A stretch of DNA of 64,000 nt from Chroococcus sp. FPU101 (lineage in GTDB: Bacteria > Cyanobacteriota > Cyanobacteriia > Cyanobacteriales > Microcystaceae), in the NCBI RefSeq assembly GCF_017312365.1, contig NZ_BLJI01000004.1, positions 124,001 through 188,000 of the forward strand. The letters are read 5' to 3'. The notes under the pieces are model-generated. The model made no database searches and had not been told where the DNA came from. It saw only the letters and a list, made by a program, of their open reading frames with translations. Of the stretch, positions 8,457-19,610 are shown in pieces; position 1 is the first letter of the stretch; the number at the start of each line of letters is the position of its first letter. A program made the position numbers and the translations under genes.

Positions 8457-9071
8457 TTAGGTAGTAAATACGACTTCATGTAATGTTTTCTGATATTCGT
8501 TGTCTGCTAAATCAAGCATTTCCCCAAAAAGAGGAGAAAAAGGGCGGTTTGTATCCATTGCTGTAAAATCTTCTAATGATTTCCAATGACCGAAATTAAT
8601 ACAACGCCATCCATCAAGACTACGGTGAGCATGAGTCGAGATGAGTCCTGCTTGTCCTGATACCATTTTAAGAGCTTGACGAAATAACTCAATAAATCGA
8701 GGTTGATTTGAGGGGTGTTTCATCTTAAAAATTCCAAAGTTAATCAATCCATCCATACCAGAAGATAAACGCAATACGCTTTCTTCGGGTTCTGCGGCAA
8801 AGATTTCAAATAGGTGAACATCTGGAGAATTAAAATCTGTGAAGGGTTGGGTAGGAATATAAGCTTTTTGATTGTTCCATTGGACATAACTGGTTACTCT
8901 TAGTCCATCACGACTTTGAAGAACTGCACCAGAAATAAAACCCTCATGATGCTTCAGGTTAGATTCAAGGTTTTGGATGGCGTGTTCTACAAGACTAGAT
9001 TGATTGTCAGGTTCTACAGGAAATACCGCAAACTCAGCTAGTAACCCGTTAGCTTTACTAATAATCGTCAT
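8457..9071 (-). CDS. Tandem ABM-like (antibiotic biosynthesis monooxygenase fold) protein
   Basis: A 204-residue protein that looks like two dimeric alpha-beta barrel (ABM) modules in tandem. The first (about 8-95) contains LVEHAIQNLESNLKHHEGFI and SYVQWNNQKAY. The second (about 105-200) contains FIELFRQALK, AGLISTHAHRSLDG and NFGHWKSLEDF. The repeated pattern of a helix, then GxIS, then a W-containing strand supports duplication. ABM proteins include small monooxygenases and haem-degrading enzymes; the substrate is unknown. It is followed by a cupin gene on the same strand. Confidence 0.75.
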   Translation of the reverse strand: MTIISKANGLLAEFAVFPVEPDNQSSLVEHAIQNLESNLKHHEGFISGAVLQSRDGLRVTSYVQWNNQKAYIPTQPFTDFNSPDVHLFEIFAAEPEESVLRLSSGMDGLINFGIFKMKHPSNQPRFIELFRQALKMVSGQAGLISTHAHRSLDGWRCINFGHWKSLEDFTAMDTNRPFSPLFGEMLDLADNEYQKTLHEVVFTT

Positions 9072-9140
9072 TTGAAATTTTAGAAAACTGCTATTTTACT
9101 CTAGTCGATCTTTTATGCTCATTGTCATTTTCACATACGA

Positions 9141-9176
9141 AAAACCGCCAGATTTTTGATTAATCTTAGCGGTTTT
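9141..9176 (-). terminator. Terminator of the psbEFLJ operon
   Basis: A hairpin with an outer 8-bp stem (AAAACCGC/GCGGTTTT) and an inner 5-bp stem (AGATT/AATCT) lies 21 bases past the psbJ stop codon. On the minus strand it ends in a run of five T. Confidence 0.75.
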
Positions 9177-9196
9177 ATGCCTAATAAAAAACGAAA

Positions 9197-9316
9197 TTAC
9201 ATTGAAGAACCTAAACCTGCGTAGGCTCCATAGAAGAAAATTCCGACAACAGTGATAATACCCATACCAGCGATCGTTGCTACGATCCAAAGGGGAATTC
9301 TGCCTTGTGCGAACAT
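9197..9316 (-). CDS. psbJ: Photosystem II protein PsbJ
   Basis: A 39-residue single-helix thylakoid protein (start [10 protein letters not shown], end AGLGSSM) that affects electron flow from QA and plastoquinone exchange in photosystem II. It is the last gene of psbE-F-L-J, preceded by a strong GGAGG ribosome-binding site nine bases before the ATG. Length and order match other cyanobacteria. Confidence 0.96.
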   Translation of the reverse strand: MFAQGRIPLWIVATIAGMGIITVVGIFFYGAYAGLGSSM

Positions 9317-9363
9317 GATTTTATCCTCCTAATTGCTTGATAAAAATGATTGAACGGATTCGT

Positions 9364-9483
9364 CTAGTTAAAGAAATAACTGGAGAATAGAATACCTAGA
9401 ACAGCAATCAGTAGTAAACCGAGGTATAAAGAAGTACGGTTTAATTCAACTGGCTGTCTGTTAGGGTTAGTATTTCTGTCCAT
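9364..9483 (-). CDS. psbL: Photosystem II protein PsbL
   Basis: A 39-residue single-helix subunit ([20 protein letters not shown], ending SSYFFN) near the QA site and the monomer-monomer interface of photosystem II. It is read directly after psbF with 12 bases between them; AGGAGAAG precedes the ATG. The sequence is close to invariant among cyanobacteria. Confidence 0.97.
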   Translation of the reverse strand: MDRNTNPNRQPVELNRTSLYLGLLLIAVLGILFSSYFFN

Positions 9484-9495
9484 TTTTCGCTTCTC

Positions 9496-9630
9496 CTATC
9501 GCTGAATAAATTGCATTGCGGTGATTGCGCCAATGAAAAAGACGCTAGGAACAGCTAACGTATGAACCGCTAACCATCTGACGGTAAAAATTGGGTAAGT
9601 AATGGGTTGATTGGGATTTTGGGTCGCCAT
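9496..9630 (-). CDS. psbF: Cytochrome b559 beta subunit PsbF
   Basis: A 44-residue subunit that supplies one of the two histidine ligands of cytochrome b559 haem ([13 protein letters not shown], His at about 23). It begins [15 protein letters not shown] and ends AMQFIQR. AGGAG precedes the ATG. It lies 30 bases after psbE in the operon. Confidence 0.97.
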   Translation of the reverse strand: MATQNPNQPITYPIFTVRWLAVHTLAVPSVFFIGAITAMQFIQR

Positions 9631-9660
9631 CGTCTGAATGCTCCTGATTTGATTTAAGAT

Positions 9661-9906
9661 TTACTGATTAAACTCTTTAATTTCTTGACTCGCTTTATAG
9701 CGGTCAGTAATAATGGGTAATTCTTGACGATCTTGGGTAAAGTATTCATCAGGACGAGGGGTACCAAAAGCATCATAAGCTAGACCTGTGCTGACAAATA
9801 ACCAACCCGCGATAAATAACATAGGAATGGTGATGCTGTGAATAATCCAGTAACGAACACTGGTAATAATGTCACCAAACGGGCGTTCTCCAGTACTACC
9901 TGACAT
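9661..9906 (-). CDS. psbE: Cytochrome b559 alpha subunit PsbE
   Basis: An 81-residue photosystem II reaction-centre subunit. The start [20 protein letters not shown] is chosen over an upstream in-frame codon because it matches the family N-terminus and has AGGAG ahead of it. The haem histidine lies in [12 protein letters not shown] (about residue 23), followed by one transmembrane helix and a lumenal tail ending EFNQ. It is the first psb gene after rubA and ycf48. Confidence 0.97.
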   Translation of the reverse strand: MSGSTGERPFGDIITSVRYWIIHSITIPMLFIAGWLFVSTGLAYDAFGTPRPDEYFTQDRQELPIITDRYKASQEIKEFNQ

Positions 9907-9989
9907 AATCTGTTCTCTCCTACAAGGGTGATAGATGAAAAAAAAATCCAATGTCTATAATAGAGAATTATCTTGTCTCTACACAAGAT

Positions 9990-11009
9990 TTAGGCTGCTT
10001 CGGCTTTGGGCGTATACTTGAGTACTATCCCATCTTGGCCAAGAATAAAGCCTTGATCTGAATTGATAAAATCGATTTTATAGAAATTAGTGGGTACGCT
10101 TTCTACTTCTCGATCTTTTTGCCAAGTTTTCCCGCCATCGAAGCTAACCAGTAAATTACCGCTACCACCTGCAACCCAAAGTTCTTCGGGAGTGCGATTA
10201 GTGATATCGAGTAATCCCCAACTGGTGCCAGGTTCGGGATAAATTACTTCATCCCATGCGTTTTCATCATCGAGGCTAGTTGCGTCAGGGTTGCTAAATT
10301 GAAGTTGTCCACCTCTAGCAATTAACCAAAGACGACCATCTTCACTGTAACCCATGCGCTGCAAACGACGTGATGAATTACGATTATAGGGTTTCCACTC
10401 TGAATCCCCAGGGGCCCAAGTTGAGTAGAAATTTCCTCTAGCCGACACAGCCACATATTTACCATCGGATGAACGTTCAATCGTGCGGGCTACGCCGACT
10501 GCACCTTCTACTAAGGCTTGCCAAGTGCGACCACCGTTTGTAGTACGGTAAATCGCTCCTAAATCAGTGACCATTTCAGCCGTTTTCGGGCCTAGGGCAA
10601 TAATGCCATCGGGTGCGCCGGGTAATTTGTCACTTAGGGGAATCCGTGACCAATTTTTCCCACCATCCTCTGTATGTAATAGGATAGCAGGTTTACCCGT
10701 GATCCAGCCTTCTTGACCGTTAAAGCTAACTGCATTAAAGCTAACTTTTTCGTCTCCAAGGTCTAGCTTTCTATCTTGCCAAGTGTCTCCCCCGTCAGTC
10801 GTTTCAAAAAGAGCATTTTTGGTACCGACTAACCAACCATGACGACTATCTGAGGTAAAGGCGACATCGGAAAAGGTGGCATCTGTTTGTAAGTTCACTA
10901 CTTTCCAAGGATTATAGCTAATCGAGGGTAGGCGACTACAACTGATACACAATACACAAACGATCAGTAATATTACAATTTGTTTTAGTTTTCTCATTAA
11001 TAAATTCAT
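9990..11009 (-). CDS. ycf48: Photosystem II assembly factor Ycf48 (HCF136)
   Basis: A 339-residue lumenal assembly factor that binds newly made D1 and promotes early photosystem II assembly. The N-terminus is a lipoprotein-type signal (hydrophobic stretch, then LCISCS, lipidated Cys at about 24). The rest is a beta-propeller with repeated WLVGT, TTDGGDTW, HTEDGGKNW, TTNGGRTWQ and SFDGGKTWQ blades. It sits between rubA and psbE on the same strand, the usual cyanobacterial order. Confidence 0.95.
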   Translation of the reverse strand: MNLLMRKLKQIVILLIVCVLCISCSRLPSISYNPWKVVNLQTDATFSDVAFTSDSRHGWLVGTKNALFETTDGGDTWQDRKLDLGDEKVSFNAVSFNGQEGWITGKPAILLHTEDGGKNWSRIPLSDKLPGAPDGIIALGPKTAEMVTDLGAIYRTTNGGRTWQALVEGAVGVARTIERSSDGKYVAVSARGNFYSTWAPGDSEWKPYNRNSSRRLQRMGYSEDGRLWLIARGGQLQFSNPDATSLDDENAWDEVIYPEPGTSWGLLDITNRTPEELWVAGGSGNLLVSFDGGKTWQKDREVESVPTNFYKIDFINSDQGFILGQDGIVLKYTPKAEAA

Positions 11010-11077
11010 AGACCGTTAAAGAAAAGCAGGGTTTTTCGGATGCCCTGAATTTAAAGAAAAATTTATCGCATGGCAGC

Positions 11078-11425
11078 TTAGTTTAATGTATATAAACTGA
11101 GAAAGAAGAGAAACGCTAAAACGAGTCCTCCATAAATCAGAAGACTTTTTTGACCTGGTGTCAAGTTATTGACTCCTAGACCGTACTGTAGGTTTTCCTG
11201 AAAACCCGATGGTGCATTAGTCGCCCCAACATTGGTAAATTGGGAACGAGGAACACCACATACAGGGCATTTCCAATTAATCGGTAACTCTTCAAATGGA
11301 GTCCCTGCCTCAATCCCAGCTTTACTATCCCCTTTATCGGGTTCGTAGACGTAGCCGCAGGCACGACATTCGTAATTTGGTGAGGCAAGTTCTGCCAGTG
11401 TGAGTTCTTTGGGTCGCTCGCTCAT
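11078..11425 (-). CDS. rubA: Membrane-anchored rubredoxin RubA
   Basis: A 115-residue thylakoid rubredoxin. The two knuckles are CRACG and CPVCG (about residues 20-24 and 53-57), giving the four cysteines for one iron. A linker follows, then a C-terminal transmembrane helix ([18 protein letters not shown]). RubA is known to be needed for photosystem I and II biogenesis, and it heads the rubA-ycf48-psbEFLJ block here. Confidence 0.95.
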   Translation of the reverse strand: MSERPKELTLAELASPNYECRACGYVYEPDKGDSKAGIEAGTPFEELPINWKCPVCGVPRSQFTNVGATNAPSGFQENLQYGLGVNNLTPGQKSLLIYGGLVLAFLFFLSLYTLN

Positions 11426-11478
11426 GGCTTTAAAAATTAAGCAAATCTTTAAACTCTGTTACAAATTATCGCACAAAG

Positions 11479-12264
11479 TTACACTTTCATCTTTTGTCGT
11501 AAGGCTTCGTATAAAATGACGGCAGTGGCGATCGCTACATTTAAGGATTCTACTTGACCGCCCAAAGGTATTTTAATGGTTTGATCGGCTAATGCGGTTA
11601 AAGTATCTGATAATCCTGCTCCTTCATTACCCAATAAGATTAAAGTTGGTTGAGTGTAATCGATTTCCCAATGGAGTTTAGTGGCACTAGGTAATGTAGC
11701 GATAATTTGGACACCTTGAACTCGATAATTTTGGATCAACTCTTCTAAATTTTCACTCACCATCATCGGTAAACGAAACCATTCACCCGCCGAGGAACGA
11801 ATCACTTTAGGATTGTCTAAATCTACACTATCTTGACTTAAAAAAATGTGATCAACTTCTGTCGCTGCTGCTGTACGGATAATTGTTCCTAAATTCCCTG
11901 GATCTTGGATACGTTCAATCATTAAGCCTAATTGAAGTGTTGACGGTGGACTGCTAGAAAATGATTTTCGTTCGACTGTAGCAATAACACCATCAGGATG
12001 AACAGTGGTTGCTAGTGCCTCCAAAACCTCGGGCGTAACGATTTCAACTCTTTTCGCTTTTTTTACGAGTTTTTCAGATAATTGTAAGTGCTGTTCTTGC
12101 CATTGTAGAGTAAAGCAAACGGTAAGAATGGAACTATCCACCGCGCAGGCCGTCTCAAGCAGATGTGTTCCTTCTATTAAGAATAGATGAAGTTCTCGTC
12201 TTCCTTTAGGACGGTGTAATAAACGGATCTGTTTAACAAGGGGATTCTGTAAACTGCTAATCAT
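11479..12264 (-). CDS. SpoU/TrmH-family RNA 2'-O-methyltransferase
   Basis: A 261-residue SPOUT methyltransferase. Residues 1 to about 95 form the substrate-binding domain (SLQNPLVKQIRLLHRPKGRR). The knotted catalytic domain carries motif 1 (RIQDPGNLGTIIRTAAA), motif 2 (LLGNEGAGLS) and motif 3 (IPLGGQVESLNVAIATAV), which together bind S-adenosylmethionine. Such enzymes methylate rRNA or tRNA riboses; the exact target (a 23S rRNA site is most likely) is not determinable. It starts 12 bases from tRNA-Leu, on the same strand. Confidence 0.88.
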   Translation of the reverse strand: MISSLQNPLVKQIRLLHRPKGRRELHLFLIEGTHLLETACAVDSSILTVCFTLQWQEQHLQLSEKLVKKAKRVEIVTPEVLEALATTVHPDGVIATVERKSFSSSPPSTLQLGLMIERIQDPGNLGTIIRTAAATEVDHIFLSQDSVDLDNPKVIRSSAGEWFRLPMMVSENLEELIQNYRVQGVQIIATLPSATKLHWEIDYTQPTLILLGNEGAGLSDTLTALADQTIKIPLGGQVESLNVAIATAVILYEALRQKMKV

Positions 12265-12275
12265 CTTTTTGGCGA

Positions 12276-12359
12276 TGCGGAACTCGGGACTTGAACCCGA
12301 AAGTCCTTGCGAACACTAGAACCTGAATCTAGCGCGTCTACCAATTCCGCCAGTTCCGC
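12276..12359 (-). tRNA. tRNA-Leu (anticodon CAG)
   Basis: Read on the minus strand, the acceptor pairs GCGGAAC with GTTCCGC. The anticodon stem CTAGA/TCTAG encloses TTCAGGT, giving anticodon CAG. A long variable arm is present, as expected for a class II tRNA, and the T loop is TTCAAGT. A73 is present and CCA is not encoded. Confidence 0.93.
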
Positions 12360-12533
12360 AGTATCTACACACAAACAATCATTATAATCAATCTAAAAAG
12401 ATAAGTCAATCTTTCTTAAGGATGACTATTTTTAGAAAGAATATCAGACAAAATTGTCGAAAAATCCGATATGATTCTCTAGGTTCTGGAGGATTTAATC
12501 ATAAAATACTCACTTAGAATAACGGATAATTCC

Positions 12534-13868
12534 ATGCTCATCGAAGACAATCAACCCTATCTTGAAATTGTGGGACGGACTCCTTTATCAGGAGAAGTCA
12601 TCATCAGTGGTGCCAAGAACTCAGCCCTAGCGATTATGGCAGGAGCCTTATTGTGTTCCGATGAATGCCGAATTAGTAACGTTCCATCTCTTGCGGACAT
12701 TGCTCGTATGGGACAAATTTTATCAGCTTTGGGGATCAAAATTACTCAACACGGTAATACTTTAGACATTGATGCGCGTCATTTGGTTCAATCTCACGCG
12801 CCTTATGATCTAGTTTCTCAAATGCGGGCGAGTTTTTTCGTCATTGGGCCTTTATTAACCCGTTTAGGTGAGGCCAAAGTACCACTACCTGGTGGGTGTG
12901 CGATCGGTGCTAGACCTGTCGATCTTCATGTCAGAGGACTTCAGGCGATGGGGGCGGATGTTTATATTGAGCATGGAATTGTCCACGCCAGTGTTAAAGG
13001 CAGTCGGAAACGTTTAACGGGAGCTAAGATCTATCTAGATTATCCGAGTGTGGGAGCCACCGAAACGATTATGATGGCAGCAACCCTAGCAGACGGGATC
13101 ACCATCATCGAAAATGCAGCCAAAGAACCTGAAGTATCGGACTTAGCGAATTTCTGTAATTCAATGGGGGCAAAAATTCAAGGCGCAGGAACCGATACGA
13201 TTGTTATCGAAGGGGTAAAACGTTTAGGCACGACTGATTATCCAATTATTAGCGATCGCATTGAAGCAGGTACCTTTTTAATTGCAGGTGCGATCACTCA
13301 TTCTGAAATTAGTCTTTATCCCGTCTTAAGCGAACATTTAGTCCCTGTGATTGCGAAATTAAAGGAAATTGGCACAAAAATCGTTATTGAAGACACTAAT
13401 CGTTTACGTGTCATTCCAAGGGAACTAAAAGCGGCTGATATCGAAACCTTACCCCATCCTGGTTTCCCGACAGATATGCAGGCTCAGTTCATGGCATTAT
13501 TAACCCTCAGTGAAGGAAGTAGCGTCGTTACTGAAACTGTTTTTGAAAACCGTCTGCGTCATGTGGCTGAATTAAAACGGATGGGAGCCGATATTAAAGT
13601 TAAAGGAAATGTGGCTTTAGTACAAGGTGTTCCGTTCCTATCTGGTGCGCCCGTTATGGCGACTGATTTACGCGCTTCTGCGGCTTTAGTAGTAGCGGGT
13701 TTAGCAGCACAAGGTACAACAATTATCCAAGGATTACATCATCTCGATCGCGGTTACGACAATATTGAAGCCAAATTACAAAGATTAGGGGCTTCTTTAC
13801 GGCGCGTCAATCCTTTAGTAGATCAGTCTTCTAACGTTTTGCTCACAAAGACTGAAGTAATGTCTTAA
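12534..13868 (+). CDS. murA: UDP-N-acetylglucosamine 1-carboxyvinyltransferase
   Basis: MurA transfers enolpyruvate from PEP to UDP-GlcNAc, the first committed step of peptidoglycan synthesis. The 444-residue protein has the substrate-binding Lys28-Asn29 (SGAKNSAL) and the catalytic loop [14 protein letters not shown] with Cys122, the residue attacked by fosfomycin. The two inside-out alpha/beta domains and the conserved [11 protein letters not shown] segment are intact. A perfect terminator follows. Confidence 0.96.
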   Translation: MLIEDNQPYLEIVGRTPLSGEVIISGAKNSALAIMAGALLCSDECRISNVPSLADIARMGQILSALGIKITQHGNTLDIDARHLVQSHAPYDLVSQMRASFFVIGPLLTRLGEAKVPLPGGCAIGARPVDLHVRGLQAMGADVYIEHGIVHASVKGSRKRLTGAKIYLDYPSVGATETIMMAATLADGITIIENAAKEPEVSDLANFCNSMGAKIQGAGTDTIVIEGVKRLGTTDYPIISDRIEAGTFLIAGAITHSEISLYPVLSEHLVPVIAKLKEIGTKIVIEDTNRLRVIPRELKAADIETLPHPGFPTDMQAQFMALLTLSEGSSVVTETVFENRLRHVAELKRMGADIKVKGNVALVQGVPFLSGAPVMATDLRASAALVVAGLAAQGTTIIQGLHHLDRGYDNIEAKLQRLGASLRRVNPLVDQSSNVLLTKTEVMS

Positions 13869-13872
13869 GTAT

Positions 13873-13902
13873 TTAGGTGGGCTAAGCTCACCTAATTTTT
13901 TT
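13873..13902 (+). terminator. Rho-independent terminator of murA
   Basis: A 10-bp stem (TTAGGTGGGC/GCTCACCTAA, one G-T pair) with a 3-base loop is followed directly by seven T. It starts 5 bases after the murA stop codon. The arms resemble the ycf23 terminator (GGTGGGC/GCTCACC). Confidence 0.92.
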
Positions 13903-13965
13903 AAAATTAAGATGAATTAATTGATTTAAACAATTAACTATTCATCATAAATCACTTAAACATTC

Positions 13966-14499
13966 ATGACTGAAGTTTTACAGATTGTCCAATTGGGACA
14001 CGAAATTTTAAGAAGTATCGCTTCTCCTGTCGAAAATATTAGTGATCCAACACTTCAAAAATTAATTGATGCGCTCATTCATACGGCGAAAACGGCGAAT
14101 GGAGTCGGGATAGCTGCCCCACAAGTCGCCCAGTCCTATCGTTTGTTTATTGTTGCCTCTCGTCCAAATTCTCGGTATCCTGACGCGCCAGAAATGGAAC
14201 CTACCGCCATGATTAACCCTGTAATCGTTGATGTTTATAATGAACAGGTCAAAGGTTGGGAAGGTTGTTTAAGTGTATCTGGTTTTCGGGGTTTAGTGCC
14301 GCGTTATCAGACGATTAAAGTTGAATATCAAGATCGAGAGGGAAAATTACACAGTCAAGTTTTTAGTGATTTTGTGGCGAGAATTATTCAACATGAATTA
14401 GATCATTTAGATGGTTTAGTTTTTTTAGACCGTTTAGAAAGTACGCAAGACCTTTATACTGAGCAAGAGTATGAGCAAATCTTAAAAGAAGCATCATGA
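13966..14499 (+). CDS. def: Peptide deformylase
   Basis: A metalloenzyme that removes the N-formyl group from nascent proteins. All three family motifs are present in the 177-residue protein: GVGIAAPQ (46-53), EGCLS with metal ligand Cys101, and HELDH (143-147) supplying two histidines and the catalytic glutamate. Its last four bases overlap the start of the ROK gene (ATGA), so the two are translationally coupled. Confidence 0.96.
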   Translation: MTEVLQIVQLGHEILRSIASPVENISDPTLQKLIDALIHTAKTANGVGIAAPQVAQSYRLFIVASRPNSRYPDAPEMEPTAMINPVIVDVYNEQVKGWEGCLSVSGFRGLVPRYQTIKVEYQDREGKLHSQVFSDFVARIIQHELDHLDGLVFLDRLESTQDLYTEQEYEQILKEAS

Positions 14500-15404
14500 G
14501 CAATCAGCCATCGACGGTTATTGGAATTGATTTAGGGGGAACCGCGATTAAGTTAGGACGCTTTTTAGCGGATGGAACCTGTTTAGATTCTTTAACCATT
14601 CCCACGCCTCAACCCGCTACACCAGAAGCCGTTACAGAAGCACTTGCTACAGCCGTTCAACAAATTAATGCTGATGGAACGTGTGTAGCCATCGGACTCG
14701 GAACACCAGGCCCCGCCGACGCAACCGGAAGAATTGCTAAAGTGGCGATTAACTTAACAGGATGGTTTGATGTCCCTTTAGCAGAATGGTTAGAAACAGC
14801 AACCCATTTACCGACTATTCTCGCTAATGATGCTAATTGTGCAGGTTTGGGGGAAGCATGGCTAGGTGCAGGACAAAACTATAAAAATTTAATCCTTTTG
14901 ACATTAGGGACAGGTGTCGGAGGAGCAGTTATTCTCGATGAGAAGCTATTTACAGGTCATCAGGGAGCCGCTGCCGAGTTAGGACTGATTACCATTAATT
15001 TAGATGGCCCGCCCTGTAATAGCGGAAATCTAGGCTCTTTAGAACAATATATTTCAATCGGTGCGATTCGCCGTCTGACTGGAAAAGAACCTATCGAATT
15101 AGGATTAGCCGCCGAAAAAGGAGAACTTGAAGCGATCGAATTTTGGCATCAGTACGGCAGGCTGTTAGGAGCAGGGTTAGCGAGTTTAATTTATGTTTTA
15201 ACGCCAGAAGTTATTATTATTGGTGGTGGAATCAGTGCTAGTGCTAAATATTTTTTAGGTGCAGCAGAAAAAGAAATTGAAAGACGGGTTTTACCGATTT
15301 CGCGTGTGGGATTAAAATTACTAACCGCCCAATTAGGGAATAATGCGGGAATGGTCGGGGCGGCAAAATTAGCATGGCAAATGGTGAGCCAAAAATCTGC
15401 ATAA
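14496..15404 (+). CDS. ROK-family sugar kinase (glucokinase-like)
   Basis: A 302-residue ROK kinase likely to phosphorylate glucose or a related sugar with ATP. The phosphate-1 motif GIDLGGTAIKLG lies at 10-21, the catalytic aspartate in LANDANCAGLGE (about 107-118), and the second phosphate motif in LTLGTGVGGAV. The usual ROK zinc signature (H-x10-CxCGxxGC) is degraded. The histidine position is leucine in ELGLITI, and only the first cysteine of GPPCNSGNLGSLE remains. Cyanobacterial ROK proteins often show this pattern. It overlaps def by 4 bases. Confidence 0.85.
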   Translation: MSNQPSTVIGIDLGGTAIKLGRFLADGTCLDSLTIPTPQPATPEAVTEALATAVQQINADGTCVAIGLGTPGPADATGRIAKVAINLTGWFDVPLAEWLETATHLPTILANDANCAGLGEAWLGAGQNYKNLILLTLGTGVGGAVILDEKLFTGHQGAAAELGLITINLDGPPCNSGNLGSLEQYISIGAIRRLTGKEPIELGLAAEKGELEAIEFWHQYGRLLGAGLASLIYVLTPEVIIIGGGISASAKYFLGAAEKEIERRVLPISRVGLKLLTAQLGNNAGMVGAAKLAWQMVSQKSA

Positions 15405-15435
15405 ACAATAAGCTTTAAACCCTTTCTGCCACTAT

Positions 15436-15466
15436 AAAAAAAAGAGGCGTATGATTTACACCTCTT
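15436..15466 (-). terminator. Terminator of apcE
   Basis: The stem AAGAGG/CCTCTT, extended by two pairs after one mismatch, has a 7-base loop. Read on the minus strand it runs into a T-run (plus-strand A-run 15436-15443). It starts 30 bases beyond the apcE stop codon and separates apcE from the convergent ROK gene. Confidence 0.75.
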
Positions 15467-15496
15467 GTTCATTAACGACTTTTTATTTGAAAGTGA

Positions 15497-18205
<2,709 letters not shown>

Positions 18206-18239
18206 TTAACTATCTCCCATTGACAATGATTGCGTTTCT

Positions 18240-18290
18240 ACTCCTTCTGGAGTGATGAGATCCGCAACATCTTGTTTAAAACCAGATGTT
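18240..18290 (-). promoter_or_regulatory. Two hairpins in the apcE upstream leader
   Basis: Upstream of the apcE start codon there are two inverted repeats: ACTCC/GGAGT with a 4-base loop (18240-18253) and AACATCT/AGATGTT with an 11-base loop (18266-18290). They could structure an apcE 5' leader. No promoter could be assigned, and apart from them I see nothing distinctive in 18200-18440. Confidence 0.35.
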
Positions 18291-18440
18291 TAAAATTTCA
18301 GTCAGCATCTAGATTAAACTGTTTCGTGCTTTCTGAGGACGTTTGTTAAAAATTGTATAGAATTATTTATCAAAACTTTGAGTTTGAATTGATGAAGGAT
18401 GATTGCCTAGGTAATCTTTACAGTAGACTAAACGCCTTGA

Positions 18441-18770
18441 TTATGGTATTGAATCATCTCCCTGACTCGCTCTCCTTAAATATCGTACCTCTTTAAGCAA
18501 AATATTAAACCTCTGATCCGATTTTGCTTGTCGTTGTTTAAATAATTCCATTTCTTGTTTATGTAACTCCATGTCTCGCTGATGTTGAGCCGCAACTTGT
18601 AGCAGGGCTTGTGCTGTGATTCTTAATCCATCTACACTATCGCCCACAGTATCTAAACCCTTTCGCGTGTTAAGGACACTATCTCTTAATGTATTGACAC
18701 TCTCTCGAAGTTCAATCACACTTACAGCTAAATCATTTAACATTTCATCTGTCCACCGTTGAACTGTCAT
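18441..18770 (-). CDS. Small coiled-coil protein
   Basis: A 109-residue, strongly helical, charged protein. Residues about 15-60 carry heptad-like leucine/valine spacing (ELRESVNTLRDSVLNTRKGL, DSVDGLRITAQALL), and 60-100 are rich in Q, K, E and R. There is no signal peptide or membrane segment. Proteins of this layout are widespread small hypotheticals in cyanobacteria. It lies between apcE and a broken Uma2 gene on the same strand. Confidence 0.65.
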   Translation of the reverse strand: MTVQRWTDEMLNDLAVSVIELRESVNTLRDSVLNTRKGLDTVGDSVDGLRITAQALLQVAAQHQRDMELHKQEMELFKQRQAKSDQRFNILLKEVRYLRRASQGDDSIP

Positions 18771-18888
18771 TGTCTTCGCTCAATTTCTTGATTATTTTAC
18801 TGAATAATAGTGGTTTAAGTATGATATGGCTTTTTTAGTGACGTTAGTGTTGCTTTTTTCTCTGATTTAAACATTTCAAAACCAGAAA

Positions 18889-19465
18889 TTACATTAATTC
18901 CAGTTCTGCATCTTCATAAAGTTCGAGAAAAGAAGCGGTTAAGTTGATGCTTTGAAGGGTAAAAGTTTGGTCAATGGGAGTATACGTCTGTAATACCCAT
19001 AAATTCTGCTCATTGCGCCGAAAGATTTCGACTCTTCGGTGTTTAGTGTTAACAATCACGTATTCTTCTAGACTATCAAGCGTTTGATAATCGTTAAATT
19101 TGTCACCTCGATCAAAGGCTTCAGTAGAGTTAGAAAGAACTTCTACAATCAGTTTTGGAAAGCGTTTATAGGTCGATGTTTCTCGATCTTGTGGGTTACA
19201 GGTAACAAGCAAATCGGGATAATAAAAAACGGTTTCTTTTTTCGATTTGAGCTTTAACATCAGCAAAATAAACCCGACCGTTTGTCCCGCGTAGATGGTT
19301 ACGAATTAATGAGGCGAAATTTAAGGCAATGGTGTTATGAGTGTCAGTCGTTCCCGACATTGCGTAAACTTGACCGTCTATATATTCGTGCTTAATCGGG
19401 CTTTCTTCTTCGAGCTTAAGATATTCTTCGACGGTTAAAAAGATCTCATCAGATAGAGCAACCAT
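18889..19465 (-). pseudogene. Uma2-family (DUF820) nuclease-fold gene with a frameshift
   Basis: Two minus-strand frames join to one Uma2 protein of about 190 residues. The N-terminal part (from 19465, MVALSDEIFLTVEEYLKLEE, HEYIDGQVYAMSG) reads to ADVKAQIEK. The C-terminal part resumes with ETVFYYPDLLVTC and holds the PD-(D/E)XK-like core (YYPD, LIVEVLS, EYVIVN) to residue ELELM. The break is at an A-run of six on the coding strand (19237-19242); one extra A explains it. Uma2 genes are multicopy accessory genes in cyanobacteria, so a true pseudogene is plausible, as is a homopolymer error. Confidence 0.85.
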
Positions 19466-19610
19466 ATAAAATCCAGCTTAGATAAGAATAAAACAAGATG
19501 CGTCGTTACATTATTTATTTTATGTTCAACAAAAAGCTTTCTACCATTCATTTCTCTGGCTCGTTCTATGGCAAACTAAGTAAAGACGCGCCTAAAAATT
19601 GATTAAGCTC

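Noticed and set aside
9096-9290. 64-codon frame overlapping psbJ
   Set aside because: It runs across the psbJ coding region in another frame and through its terminator; the psbJ protein is clear in the correct frame.
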